Source: Kitagawia praeruptora (Eukaryota; Streptophyta; Magnoliopsida; Apiales; Apiaceae). From it: a stretch of 64,000 nucleotides of DNA. A program made the position numbers and the translations under genes. Shown one piece after another: positions 43,662 through 53,840 of this stretch (positions are counted from its first letter, which is position 1; every line of letters starts with the position of its first letter). The stretch covers positions 30,746,501 to 30,810,500 of the forward strand of contig CM075348.1 in the NCBI GenBank assembly GCA_037693485.1, given 5' to 3'. The notes beneath the pieces are model-generated. The model worked only from the letters and a program-made list of their open reading frames with translations. It was not told the DNA's origin and ran no database searches.

Positions 43662-43666
43662 GTAGG

Positions 43667-44131
43667 TACCCTTCGGGGTTTGAACCCTCCTAAGTCCTCC
43701 ACTTCGATGGCTACCGGATTCGGATGGAATATTTCACCTTGAATCTTTATCCGTTTGGTGTAACCACACTCCATAGACGACGACAAGTCAAAGGCTATGG
43801 TGCCAATCTACGGCTTTGAGACGTTAATGGTCATGTCTAGATCCTGTTCGTCGAATGCTTCAAGGAATAACCCTTTCCTCTAATTGCGACCACACAATTA
43901 CATTCGCTTAGCTGGGCATCTCCAGAGATGTACTGCTAGCATCTCGTCAAATGACTTGACCCCATTCAGAGTTCAAATAACTCTTGCTATTCTGGCAGTT
44001 ACAGTACCTTTTAGGTTTACCGGGGATAGACTCCAGATACGTGAGTATCAATCTATGTTATTAAAGGTACAACCAATTCACCCTTACAACTTGTTATTAC
44101 CACATTGAATACACTTTCGAGGGATCTCCTC
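43667..44131 (-). other. Copia-out 3' tail, broken by the Copia-in insertion
   Basis: Reverse complement of 41845-42306 with a few mismatches. It stops exactly at GTAGG, where Copia-in inserted; the missing 64 bp are found inverted at 23002-23065. Confidence 0.88.
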
Positions 44132-47100
44132 TCATGTGTATTGGGTTCCCGCTGTAGATGAATTACTATGGGCTAACAGTCCCATCCCCAACCTAGACTT
44201 AAGGACTACAGCATGCTCAAGCCCCTTAGTCAAAGGATCAGCTAGGTTTTCTTGAGTTCCAATAAACTCAACTACAATAATCCTTTCAGACATTAGACCC
44301 CTTATAGACTTTAGTCTAACTTGGATATGTCTCTTTGTTTTCACATTATACTTCTTGTTGTTTATCTTGTCGATAGTTGTACGGCTATCACAATGAACAA
44401 CAAAAGCAGGAAGTGGACGACTTACTACATGTAACATTGACATGAGTCTATGTAACCATTCAGCCTCAGTCCCCGTGGCATCTAACGCAAACAACTCAGC
44501 CTCAAAGGTAGACCGAGTTATAATAGTCTGTCTAGAAGACTTCCAGGATACTGCTCCACCCGCTATGGTAAATAGATATCCAGTCACTCCGTTGGAACCA
44601 GACTTCTTAGCTATCCAACTTGCATCACTATATCCCTCTAGCACTCCAGGAAACCTCCTGTAATGTAGACCAAGATATATGGTGCCTTTCAGATATCTAA
44701 GCACTCTATCAAGAGCATCCCAATGAGTCTTGTTTGGATAGCTTGTATATCTTGCTAACTTAGACACTGAATATGAAATATCCGGCCTAGTACCATTAGC
44801 AAGATACTGCAAACTCCCAATAATCTGAGAATACCTTAACTGAGACACAGGTACTCCTGAACTATTCTTGACAAGGGCAATTTTAGGATCAAACGGAGTA
44901 CTTGCGATTCTACAATTTGAATAACCATACTTCTCAAGTATAGATTTCTCTATATAATGAGATTGTGACAAGGTTATTCCATCAGTTGACTGAGTCAACT
45001 TGATACCAAGAATCACACTAGCCTCTCCCATATCCTTCATTTCAAAATGCCTTTTCAAGAACCTTTTTGTCTCGTTAATAATCTCAATATTGGTTCCAAA
45101 CAACAAAATATCATCCACATACAGGCACACAATAATACATTCATTTCCTTTAGCCATGTAATAGACACACTTGTCACTTTCATTAACTACAAATTCTGAT
45201 TCTAAAACAGTTTCATCAAACTTTTTATGCCAGTCCCTTGGAGCTTGTTTTAAGCCATATATAGACTTGATTAACTTACATACTTTCCTTTCATTACCAG
45301 AGGCAACAAATCCCTCAGGCTGATCCATATAAATCTCTTCTTCAAGTTCACCATGAAGAAAAGCTATCTTTACATCCATTTGATGGATGATAAGACCATG
45401 TACAGAAGCCAATGCTATAAGCATTCGGATTGTTGTCATTCTAGCAACTGGAGAGTATGTATCAAAGTAATCAATGCCTTCCTTTTACTTAAATCCCTTA
45501 GCTACCAGCCTAGCCTTATACTTATCTATTGAGCCATCAGGATTCATCTTCCTTTTGAAGACCCACTTACATCCTATAGTAGAACACCCAGGAGGTAGAT
45601 CAACCAACTCCCATGCACCGTTAGAAACAATAGAGTCAATTTCACTTTTTACAGCACCTTTCCAGTACCTAGATTCTGAAGAATCCATGGCCTGTCGAAA
45701 AGTTAAAGGTTCATCCTCGATATTGTAAGTGATAAAATCACTTCCAAAATCCTTGACTACCTTAGCACGCTTACTCCTTCTAGGTTCCTCTACTTCATCA
45801 GGAATAGGGCCACTATCAGGATCTGCCCCCACATTTGTCATTTTTTCCACATGATCAGGAATGGACCTCAATGTGTGAGTGGGATCATCATCAGGAATCC
45901 CCTGAGGTATTCCAGTCTTCATAGGAAACACATTCTCAAAGAATGTTGCATCACGAAATTCAACTATGGAATTAGCCACTATTCCGTCTATGTCAGATTT
46001 TAACACTAAAAATCTCATAGCCGTAGTGGTTTCCCTATAGCCCAGAAAGATGCAATCAACAGTTTTCGGCCCTAGTTTCTTTTTCTTGTGTTCAGGGACA
46101 AGTACCTTTGCAAGGCACCCCCACACACGAAGATATTTTAAACTAGTCCTTTTCTCTGTCCATAATTCATAAGGTGTCTTGTCCATATGTTTCAGAGGAA
46201 CTCTATTCAGAATATGGCAAGCCATATTCAGAGCTTCTCCTCACATGTACTTAGGCAACCCAGAATTAATCAACATACTATTGATCATATCCTTAAAAGT
46301 TCTGCTCTTTCGTTCTGCCACCCCATTAGACTCGGGTGTGTATGGTGGAGTTACCTCATGAACTATACCATTGCTTTTACAAAATTCATTAAACGAGTTA
46401 CTCGTATACTCACCACCTCTATCTGATCTCAAACGTTTAAGTACTTTACCAGTTTGTGTTTCAGCTTCAGTTTTGAACATAATGAATTTATCTAGTGCTT
46501 CATCTTTATGTTTAAGCAAATAAACATAACAATATCTACTACAATCATCTATAAAGGTAATGAAATATCTATTATGTTCCTTGGTCAAAACACCACCAAA
46601 TTCACATATGTCAGTGTGCACTAAATCTAACACATTCGAATCCCTAACCACATTATGAAAGGGTTTCCTAGTTTGTTTAGCAGACACACATACTTGACAT
46701 TTAGATTTCTTATCAATGGCATGTTTTGGAATCAACTCTAAGTTCATCATATTCTTTAGAGCACCAAAATTCAAGTGACCAAGACGTGCGTGCCACAAAT
46801 CAGATGATTCAACACAATTAACAGAAGGAACAACATTATTATTAATAAAACTGCCCAAAACAGGCTCAACATTTATTAAAAATAATCCATCAGACAAGTA
46901 ACCTTTGCCAAAGAATACACCAGTATTTGTAATAACTACTTTATTACATTTCAAAGAAACTTCAAAATCATTCTTAACTAAACAACTTCCACTTATTATA
47001 TTTCTACGAATATCAGGAACATGATGCACTCTAGTGAGGGATAGAACACGCCCAGAAGCGAACTTCAGGTCCACGTTTCCTATTCCAAGTACTTGAGCTA

Positions 47101-48247
47101 CACTCGCATTCCCCATCGTCACAGTCATTCCATGAGTCTGTTGATAAGATACAAACAGAGTAATATCAGTACAAATATGTACATTAGCTCCAGTATCAAT
47201 CAACCATTCATGAGACGAATAAGTGGAAAGAAGTACAGGGTTGTAGGTCACATACCCGTTGTCAGTTTCAGAAGCAACAGCCTCACCAACAACCATGTTA
47301 ACCATTGACCCACCAGTGGTTCCAAGCACAGTGTTAGCTTGTGCTCCCACAACAGGTTTCTTAGCTTTCTTTTCAGGACAGTCCTTGCTCCAATGACCAA
47401 CCTGTCCACAAGACCAACATGGTTTGTTTGCCTTTGGTTTCTTAGCCTTGTTCTTGTCCTTGGACTTAGTGTTTTCCTTCTTAGTGACAGACTTTCTTTT
47501 CTGTCCTACAGTCACTACATTCACCTTCGAACTCCCAGCATGTTCAGTAGGCATCACATGTCCTTGCTTGGACTTGTGTTGCTCCTGCACAGAGATGTCC
47601 AACATCAGGTTTGTCCAAGTGATCTCTCCTTTCTGTCTTTTCAGGGAGAGTGCAAACTCTTCCCAAGACTTAGGGAGCTTTTCAATCACAGACATAACCT
47701 GAAACTTTTCAGGTAAGTCCATACCAGACTCCTTCAAAGCATGCACCAACATCTCAAACTCATGCACCTGCTCAGTCATGGATTTAGTATCCACCAGTTT
47801 GAAATCAAGGAACCTAGCCACAGAATACTTTTCCAACCCTTGCGAGTCAGTATTATGTGTCTGGTCAAGCTTCTCCCATAAGAGCTTAGCTGTGTAGGAG
47901 TCAGATGAATAAACATCGAACAGAGTGTTCGCTAAAGCTGCCAGAATTGCAGCCCTAGCCACCCCATCCTTTTCCTCCCACATGGTATAAGCCTTAACAG
48001 TTTCAGCTTTCTCCTTATCCATAACTGGTTTCTCATACTGCACCACTGGCCATAGACCCTTTACCGTTAACCACAATTTCATCTTTTTCTGCCAACGAGA
48101 AAAACCAACACCCCCACTGAATTTATCAGGCATTCCTGACAAATCAATAGGCTGTGGGAAACGGTACGTAGTCCAATCCATAGTGGGTACAGTAACAATA
48201 GACCCAGAGCCAGTCTCAACAACGGGAGTTTCAGTTTCGTTAACCAT
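44132..48247 (-). pseudogene. Copia-out gag-pol, nearly full length, two nonsense codons
   Basis: Starts MVNETETPVV at 48247, 44 bp after the LTR. In order: gag (FSGGVGFSRWQKKMKLWL), CCHC knuckle CWSCGQVGHWSKDC, protease WLIDTGANVHIC, GAG-pre-integrase HARLGHLNFG, integrase (HTDICEFGG, SDRGGEY, PESNGVAER), RT (LYVDDILLFG) and RNase H (YSDASW, DPLTKGL), stop at 44132. Two premature stops in otherwise continuous frame: TGA at 46241-46243 where Copia-in has TGG, and TAA at 45485-45487 where Copia-in has CAA. Both are C-to-T or G-to-A changes. About 1370 codons, normal for Copia gag-pol. Single-frame gag-pol is usual for plant Copia. The open frames on the opposite strand are shadows. Confidence 0.96.
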
Positions 48248-48273
48248 CTTGTTAATTAACAATATATAACACA

Positions 48274-48290
48274 AATAATCTCTTCAAGAA
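48274..48290 (-). promoter_or_regulatory. Unusual primer-binding position of Copia-out: complement of its own LTR
   Basis: The first 17 nt after the 5' LTR on the element strand are TTCTTGAAGAGATTATT. They do not start with TGG and do not resemble the initiator-Met primer site TGGTATCAGAGC common in plant Copia. They are the exact complement of AATAATCTCTTCAAGAA inside the LTR (48523-48539, also 21963-21979 and 43413-43429). The match starts at the first base after the LTR and stops there, as a primer end should. Confidence 0.7.
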
Positions 48291-49571
48291 TGTTGGGTAT
48301 TTTACACTAAACACAACAATGAGGCAGTGATATATATTAAACAAGAACAGGCATAAAACCAATTAACAGAAACAAATCACGAAGGCAACACAAGAATATA
48401 ATTAGAGACTGTAATTAACGAGAAAAGTAAGAACAAACTTATCTCCCACAGAAGCTATTAGCAATATTGATCAGAGAGAGAAGAACAGCTGAGTCACCAA
48501 GCCCTTAGAGAAGACTTGGCTGTTCTTGAAGAGATTATTGCCCCACTTATGCTGTGTTGGGTTGCTGCAATAACAGTTCCAGGATAAAACAGCTCCGATC
48601 AATGTGTTCACAGATACACCAGAGATCAACGACGACCAGCACCTCAGTTCGCCTAAGAATTATATAAAGAATCTGTTTGTGTCGAGAGAGAACAGAGAAG
48701 AAGAGCGAACAAGGGTTTTCCTTAACGTATCCTACAATCTCTCAACGTTATATCTTCGATATATATAATACCCAAAAATAAAACGTAAGAGATATGCCTT
48801 AAAAGGAAAGTAAATATTCTGATTTAATTTCATTAACTGCATCAGTATTTATTTTTCAGTTACAACTGCGTCAGGATCTGGCCATCAGTAGCATCAGGAT
48901 TTGATGTCCGTCAGGATCAGGATTCAGTGCTCGTCAGGAACTGATATCCATCAGGATTTAGTCCATCAGTATCTGATGTCTGACTAAGTCCATCAGGATT
49001 TGTTCCAAGTACTGATCCAGTCCAGGATTTTATCCAATACTGATCCATCCATTTCCAGTACTGCTATAACAAATAAATCTGACACCTGTTAAAATAAATC
49101 AATATTCCAGGTAATAAAATTCCTCGCCCAGGTCGCCTCGCGTACGCGAGACGCCGAGACATTCGCCCAAATCGCCCTTCGACCCGACCCGAGTCGTGTC
49201 GTGTCGTGGCGTGGCAAGGCAGGCGGCGGCGGCGCGCGTGTGTGTGCGCGCGAGGCTCACACTACAACCATGCACACCCACATGCCTTAGTAGTTATACA
49301 CTACACTTGCACATGGAGCTATATAAAGTCACCAACCTCTCATTACCAATTCTATGTGGGACTCAAGTTATTTCAACTAACTAACCCACATAACCCATTT
49401 CAAGCAAGCTACTTCAACTCAATTTATTTATGGATTCCACTAAGAAAATGTCTTAGATCCAAACATGAAAGTTTAAGTCCCTATTACAAGGAACAACCTT
49501 CACTTGTTAGATTCAGGAAATTACATCAAGAACATATTATAAATATGCCTCAAACTTTCCATTTTCTAACA
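48291..49571 (-). repeat. Copia-out 5' LTR (LTR-D)
   Basis: 1281 bp, followed on the right by TGTAT (49572-49576), the partner of 21726-21730. On the element strand it has the same TATA, CpG-rich, TCAGGA-repeat and 17-mer layout as the other LTRs. Confidence 0.94.
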
Positions 49572-49576
49572 TGTAT

Positions 49577-50143
49577 ATATTTAGTAATTAGCCTATATAT
49601 TTAAAAGCATGACTTAAATGTGTTTTGATGATCGAAAATAAATACGTATATACAGGTGCTTAAAAGTGAAAAACAACCAAACCACAATATAAACTACTTT
49701 TGGTAGAGCCGGAACCTCTCCTATCCTCTCCCCCGATCGATCGCTTCTGTCTGATCAAGGCTTACATATCTCGTACTCGAACTAATAGCGATTGCTTCAC
49801 TTCCTTTCTTTGAGTTACTCTTCTATCCTACAAACCTTATACCTGATACAACCTTTCCATTCCAAACCTTATGTTCGTTCCCCACCTTCTTCAAATAAAA
49901 AAATTTATAAATTTATTATCTTACATTAATTGTTAGTGTACACTTTGGAAATTGTTAAAAGTTAATTTATCTTTGGTTAAAACAAATAATTTATTTATTT
50001 TAAACTATTATTGTGATGTAATGCACATAACCAACTAGTAGAACCAACTACGTAGTAGTAGCATACATCAAATTAGAACTATATTAACATCATCAATGAA
50101 CTAAAAGAGAAAAAAACAAGGAGAGTCTGGAAAAATGTAGAAC
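49577..50143 (-). other. BGAL pseudogene intron, right remnant
   Basis: Sequence between the transposon nest and the exon ending ...GGPIIISQ with its GT donor (50142-50143). Together with 20725-21725 it would form an ordinary intron of about 1.6 kb without the insertion. No gene. Confidence 0.75.
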
Positions 50144-51009
50144 CTGTGAGATGATAATTGGGCCACCTTGCTGAGTAAAAAGCTTTTCTTTCTTGGTCAT
50201 GTCGACAAAAGTTGTAAAATTTTGCATCTCATTCTGAAAATCAATAAAGTACATAACAATTTTTTTAAAAAGTTTTACTAAAGAGAAGGATTGTATAAAA
50301 TAAAACATAAATGTACAAAATAAAGTAGAGCCCAGAAAAGAACGCAACTATACCATAAATACTGCGTTGGCCGTCCTAACTTAACCCCTTCCATATTATG
50401 CAGCCACACAGAAAATCCACTAAATGGACAAAATGAAAAACAATTTATTTCTTGCATTAAGCTATATATTATTAAGAGAAGCAAACATAGCAGAAGTAAA
50501 TTAATACCCAAAGTTCCATTCGGCACAAACATAAGGGATCCTTAGAATAATGTACATTTTCTCGTCTAGTATAATTTTGAGAAATCTCATGAGATCCAAA
50601 TTTCCGATAAAATCATATTGACGTCGTTGAGGTTCATGAGCATTCCAAAAAAAAGTAAGTTTTTATTGTATTGAGACCTCCCGCTTTTGCTTTTTTAATC
50701 AAATCCGGCCACATCTACATTTACATAATTATTAAACAAAAAATCTTGTTAATTTCTAGGATTGATGGTAGATGAATATCATTAAAATTAAGCTAAAAAA
50801 TTTATTGCGACACAGCTTTTTGCCCGACTTCCTCTGTATAGACTTATTGTTTATGTAAAATTTTTATAAAATAAAATTGTAGTACATGCAACAAGTATAG
50901 AACGAACTTAATTACCTCAGGTGTACTCCTCGGATAGTGAATTGAACCTGAGATGATCGAGCAATTTTCTTTCACCATTGATGATAAAGGATCGAGAATC
51001 ATATGTCAC
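50144..51009 (-). pseudogene. Beta-galactosidase (GH35) pseudogene, 5' block (exons 1-4)
   Basis: Four exon remnants upstream of the 17.5-20.7 kb block. 50916-51009: VTYDSRSFIINGERK then, after a one-base frameshift, ISGSIHYPRSTPE. 50508-50714: MWPDLIKKAKAGGL, TYFFWNAHEPQRRQYDF, ending YVCAEWNFG; the usual RIGPYVC has lost its Gly codon. 50354-50419: GFSVWLHNMEGV with a frameshift before the end. 50144-50233: NEMQNFTT.VDM..KEKLF, QQGGPIIISQ, ending at a GT donor; the next exon begins IENEFGN at 20724. This is the start of the GH35 barrel of plant BGALs (about 830-850 aa), secreted enzymes that trim galactose from cell-wall polymers. I did not find the signal-peptide start. With the damage in the 3' block the gene is dead. 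Confidence 0.93.
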
Positions 51010-51473
51010 CTCAATGCAATTACAAATAGTAACCAGATATATAAAACAAGAATTAAATTTTTGCAGTCATTTTTACTCTCAAGATAAAGTTTTTGTATGT
51101 GTATATATTACTTGAGGTTTACTTATTTGTGGATAATGATGATAAGGATAAACATATAAGAATAGTGATTGTCTGAATGTTTGTTGTTAACTTTTTGTTG
51201 ATAAGTATGTTATATTTTGCAGCTTAAATTCCGTATTATATTTTACTAGCTTATAATATTTTGAAATGGTTTTGAACTAAAAATAGAAACGTGATATGTA
51301 GAAAAAAGAATATCTATTTGAACAAAAACTGAAATATTTAAATAGGTATGCTCATGACTCATGAGTCCTGATAAACGGAAAATAGCAAATCTATATATTA
51401 ACCTTATTTTACCTAATTAATCTTATTTTTATATATTAGTATGTTTTTATCTATGATCCAATCAATCTGATAT
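51010..51473. other. AT-rich intergenic sequence
   Basis: Upstream of the BGAL pseudogene; it may include its former promoter and signal-peptide exon, but I recognise neither. Confidence 0.35.
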
Positions 51474-51591
51474 GAATTTGTTAAAATTAAATGGATTCGG
51501 ATATGATGATCCGATCCAAATTCGACAGGTCTGAATTTGTTAAAATTAAATGGATTCGGATATGATGATCCGATTCAAATTCGACCAGTTG
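51474..51591. repeat. 59-bp direct tandem duplication, hAT-like sequence
   Basis: Two copies of a unit containing AAATGGATTCGGATATGATG and ATCCGATYCAAATTCGAC, followed by GTTGACAGACCTACC, which could be the complement of a hAT terminal repeat (GGTAGGTCTGTCAAC). Confidence 0.6.
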
Positions 51592-51682
51592 ACAGACCTA
51601 CCTTACACTTAAGTAGAAATCATGGCTTTGTGTACCATCTTATACCTGAACTCTCTCTCTCACATGAGAGTCGCTTAAACCA

Positions 51683-51958
51683 TAGCCGCCGGCCCTCCAC
51701 CCCGCAGCCCCCTCCTCCCCCACCCCCACCCCCACCCCCACCCCCTCCCCCTCCGACTCCGCCTCTCCCTCTCCGTTTTTCCCCTTCACCACCGCCATTT
51801 CCGTTAACCTCCGCAGCCATCTCTCCTGATCTCCTCCTTCACACCAACGCAGCTCCAATCCATCCCCGGCCCACCCTCTGCCGCCCGCCCTTCGCGCCCC
51901 TCCGCCGCCCCGTCGCCCCTCCGCCGCTCCGCCGCCCCGCCGCCCCGCCACCTTTTGT
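51683..51958. repeat. C-rich low-complexity block
   Basis: A GC island in AT-rich surroundings: CCCCCA repeats (about 51714-51752) and then CCGCC/CCTCCGCC repeats. The proline-rich frame (51537-51962) and the Gly/Arg-rich opposite frames are products of this composition. The minus strand has at least five G5 runs spaced by single bases. Confidence 0.85.
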
Positions 51959-52129
51959 CTAATTCAATAAAATCGAGTGTTGTTTAAACCTCGAAGATTC
52001 CGGTTTTTAGTTGATCTATGTTTAATTCGGATCTAAGGATTCTAAGCCTTTTCCGATTGTAAGATCGATTTTTTTTTGTTGTCTCACCTTTGTGTGAGTT
52101 TGTTATTATCTCACCGCTTGTTTGTGTGA

Positions 52130-52387
52130 GTTTGCTTTTCTCTCACCGTTTATGTGAGTTTTTGGTGCTGGATTATATTATCTTGGAGGCTTGTACGGAT
52201 AATATGGATAAACACTTTGATGAAGTGTTAGTGTGTTACACACTTAGGTCTGCGAATATTGTAGCTCATTGCTTAGCGAGGGCGACATATTCTATGTCAG
52301 GTCTTTCGGAGTGAAATGTTTCCGCTCGAGATTGTATCATCTGTAACCTTGAGATATTTTAATGCAAGTACGATTTTATCAAAAAAA
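52130..52387 (+). mobile_element. LINE-type 3' end with RNase H C-terminus
   Basis: Reads ...LVCYTLRSANIVAHCLARATYSMSGLSE and stop, matching the end of plant RVT_3/RNase H domains (RRSAN.VAH.LARAA). The following 3' sequence ends TTTTATCAAAAAAA, consistent with a short poly(A). A 5'-truncated L1-like LINE. Confidence 0.65.
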
Positions 52388-52842
52388 GTAGAAATCATTT
52401 TGTTTTCAAGAGACTTGGAATAAGAAGAGGAGATTAAATCCCTAATAATGTACAGAGCTAAAAGGTGGTACATGGCTTTCAGTCTTCTTCATGAAATGTT
52501 AATCCAGCTGGTGCAAATCTCTTGCATAAAAGCAAGTGACCACAAATTTACTTCATGAAAGTTTTGAGGTCACAGGTCTTATTAATGGAGTTATTGGGTA
52601 ATTTCTACTGATGTAGTTATAAAGGCAAAGGCAGACATCGCGGCGTTTTTTAAGGACAGTGACAATAACCTGATCTTCATTTTTTTCCCTAATCGTTCTA
52701 CTGCACAAAACAGTGCCTACGCGAAATGGATGTATCCCTCCTTTCGATTAAGATATATCTTAGAGCTCTTGGGGCAACTCAAATGGCCTCATATACTTTG
52801 ACTGTGGAGGATTAGTTCAAGCACCGGATAAATTCAAAATTC
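52388..52842. other. No feature recognised
   Basis: AT-rich, with no coherent frame or repeat boundary. Confidence 0.35.
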
Positions 52843-53385
52843 TTGGTTACACAGCACTTGATCTACGATGATGAAGTTAGGAGTGTACTTCCTGAGATGA
52901 TTGCAAATTTGCAATTTAAACAGATTTTTACAGAATTTATAATCAGGGAGCTGATGATCTTGCAAGACATGCCAGGCCCTATATTTTATCAACTCTGGTG
53001 TTATTTTTTAATGCATATTTTATATTCTGCTTCTGTTTTTTTTCTAGTTCTGCTGCTATGGTTTCACACTGAATATGGCTTTGTCAAAATTAATGTGCAT
53101 GGTTTCTTTACCGAGCAACCTCCGCGGAACGAAAAAAGGTTAGGGATAGGCATGGTAGTACGTAATCATAGAGGCAAGATTTTAAGAATGGTGGCTGCAG
53201 GTTCTTTAGGTGTTGAGGAAAGAAGGATAGTTGAGTTTTGTGCAATGTTGTATGGGCTGATAAGGGCTTTTTTGGAGGATCGTGTTAGAGTCACCTTAGA
53301 GACAAAAAATCTTGGTGCTTACTGGGAATGGAGGAACTCAAAAAGAGCCGGAGTCGTTTCAGAGTACAGATTAGGGGGATTTTAA
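52843..53385 (+). pseudogene. RNase H-like (RVT_3) fragment, catalytically altered
   Basis: A 180-codon frame whose second half (from about 53074) is a plant RNase H-like domain: GFVKINVHGFFTEQ, GIGMVVRNHRGKIL, EFCAMLYGLIRA and VTLETKNLGAY. In the family the first motif is KINVDG and the third VETDN; here the first Asp is His and the third is Lys, while the Glu of the second is present, so it cannot be an active nuclease. The first half (MVTQHLIYDDEVRSVL...) is not recognised and may be unrelated. Either a LINE remnant or one of the RNase H-like ORFs common in plants; probably not expressed. Confidence 0.65.
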
Positions 53386-53840
53386 TCTAGAGTTGAAGGT
53401 ATGGCCGGTGAGTCCTGATCATAATAAATTTTCCACTTAGTGTAAATAAAATGACTATCATATCTTTTGAAATGTAGTTTGTAGAAAAATGATTGGCAGG
53501 GCTGTTCTTTTCAGTTTTGTAGTCAATTAAAAAAGTTTATCTTCATCCGAATGAATATTTTACCTCAACACAGACACATGTTTGTTAAGACCATAAATTA
53601 TCAGTTGAGCAGAGAATTCATATATTTTATGACCAGGGACAGATCATAGACATATTATTGTATGCATTGTTGAAAGATAATAAAATACTCCAACGTGTTC
53701 GAATCATGTGTCACACGAGGAAGGGCCTCGTTAAATAATCATGTCAACTTCCAAGTTCGATGTTCACTTATTGTATGGGCAAGAATTAGATACATCAGAT
53801 CTGTATCTGTACTACTTCTTTCTGGAAAACAAGAATCAGG
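53386..53840. other. Intergenic sequence and upstream region of thioesterase copy 2
   Basis: The last 90 bp resemble the region before thioesterase copy 1. Otherwise no feature. Confidence 0.4.

Larger units (their letters stand above)
21731..49571 (-). mobile_element. Copia-out: outer Ty1/Copia LTR retrotransposon carrying the whole nest
   Basis: Minus-strand element with LTRs at 48291-49571 (5') and 21731-23001 (3'), ends TGTTAG...CCCAACA, flanked by TGTAT. Its own sequence is 43667-49571 plus the left LTR; everything between is a second Copia copy and two Gypsy elements that inserted later. The total of 27.8 kb lies in one intron of the BGAL pseudogene. Gag-pol is at 44132-48247 and is broken by two stops. 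The 64-bp tail next to the left LTR is inverted (see 23002-23065). Confidence 0.92.

Noticed and set aside
22541..49571. Two independent Copia insertions side by side
   Set aside because: The TGTAT and GTAGG target duplications only make sense as one element nested in the other, with a later inversion.
51537..51962. Proline-rich 141-codon frame, and Gly/Arg-rich frames opposite
   Set aside because: Produced by C-rich low-complexity DNA on both strands; no start context, no conserved domain, and all frames are open for the same compositional reason.
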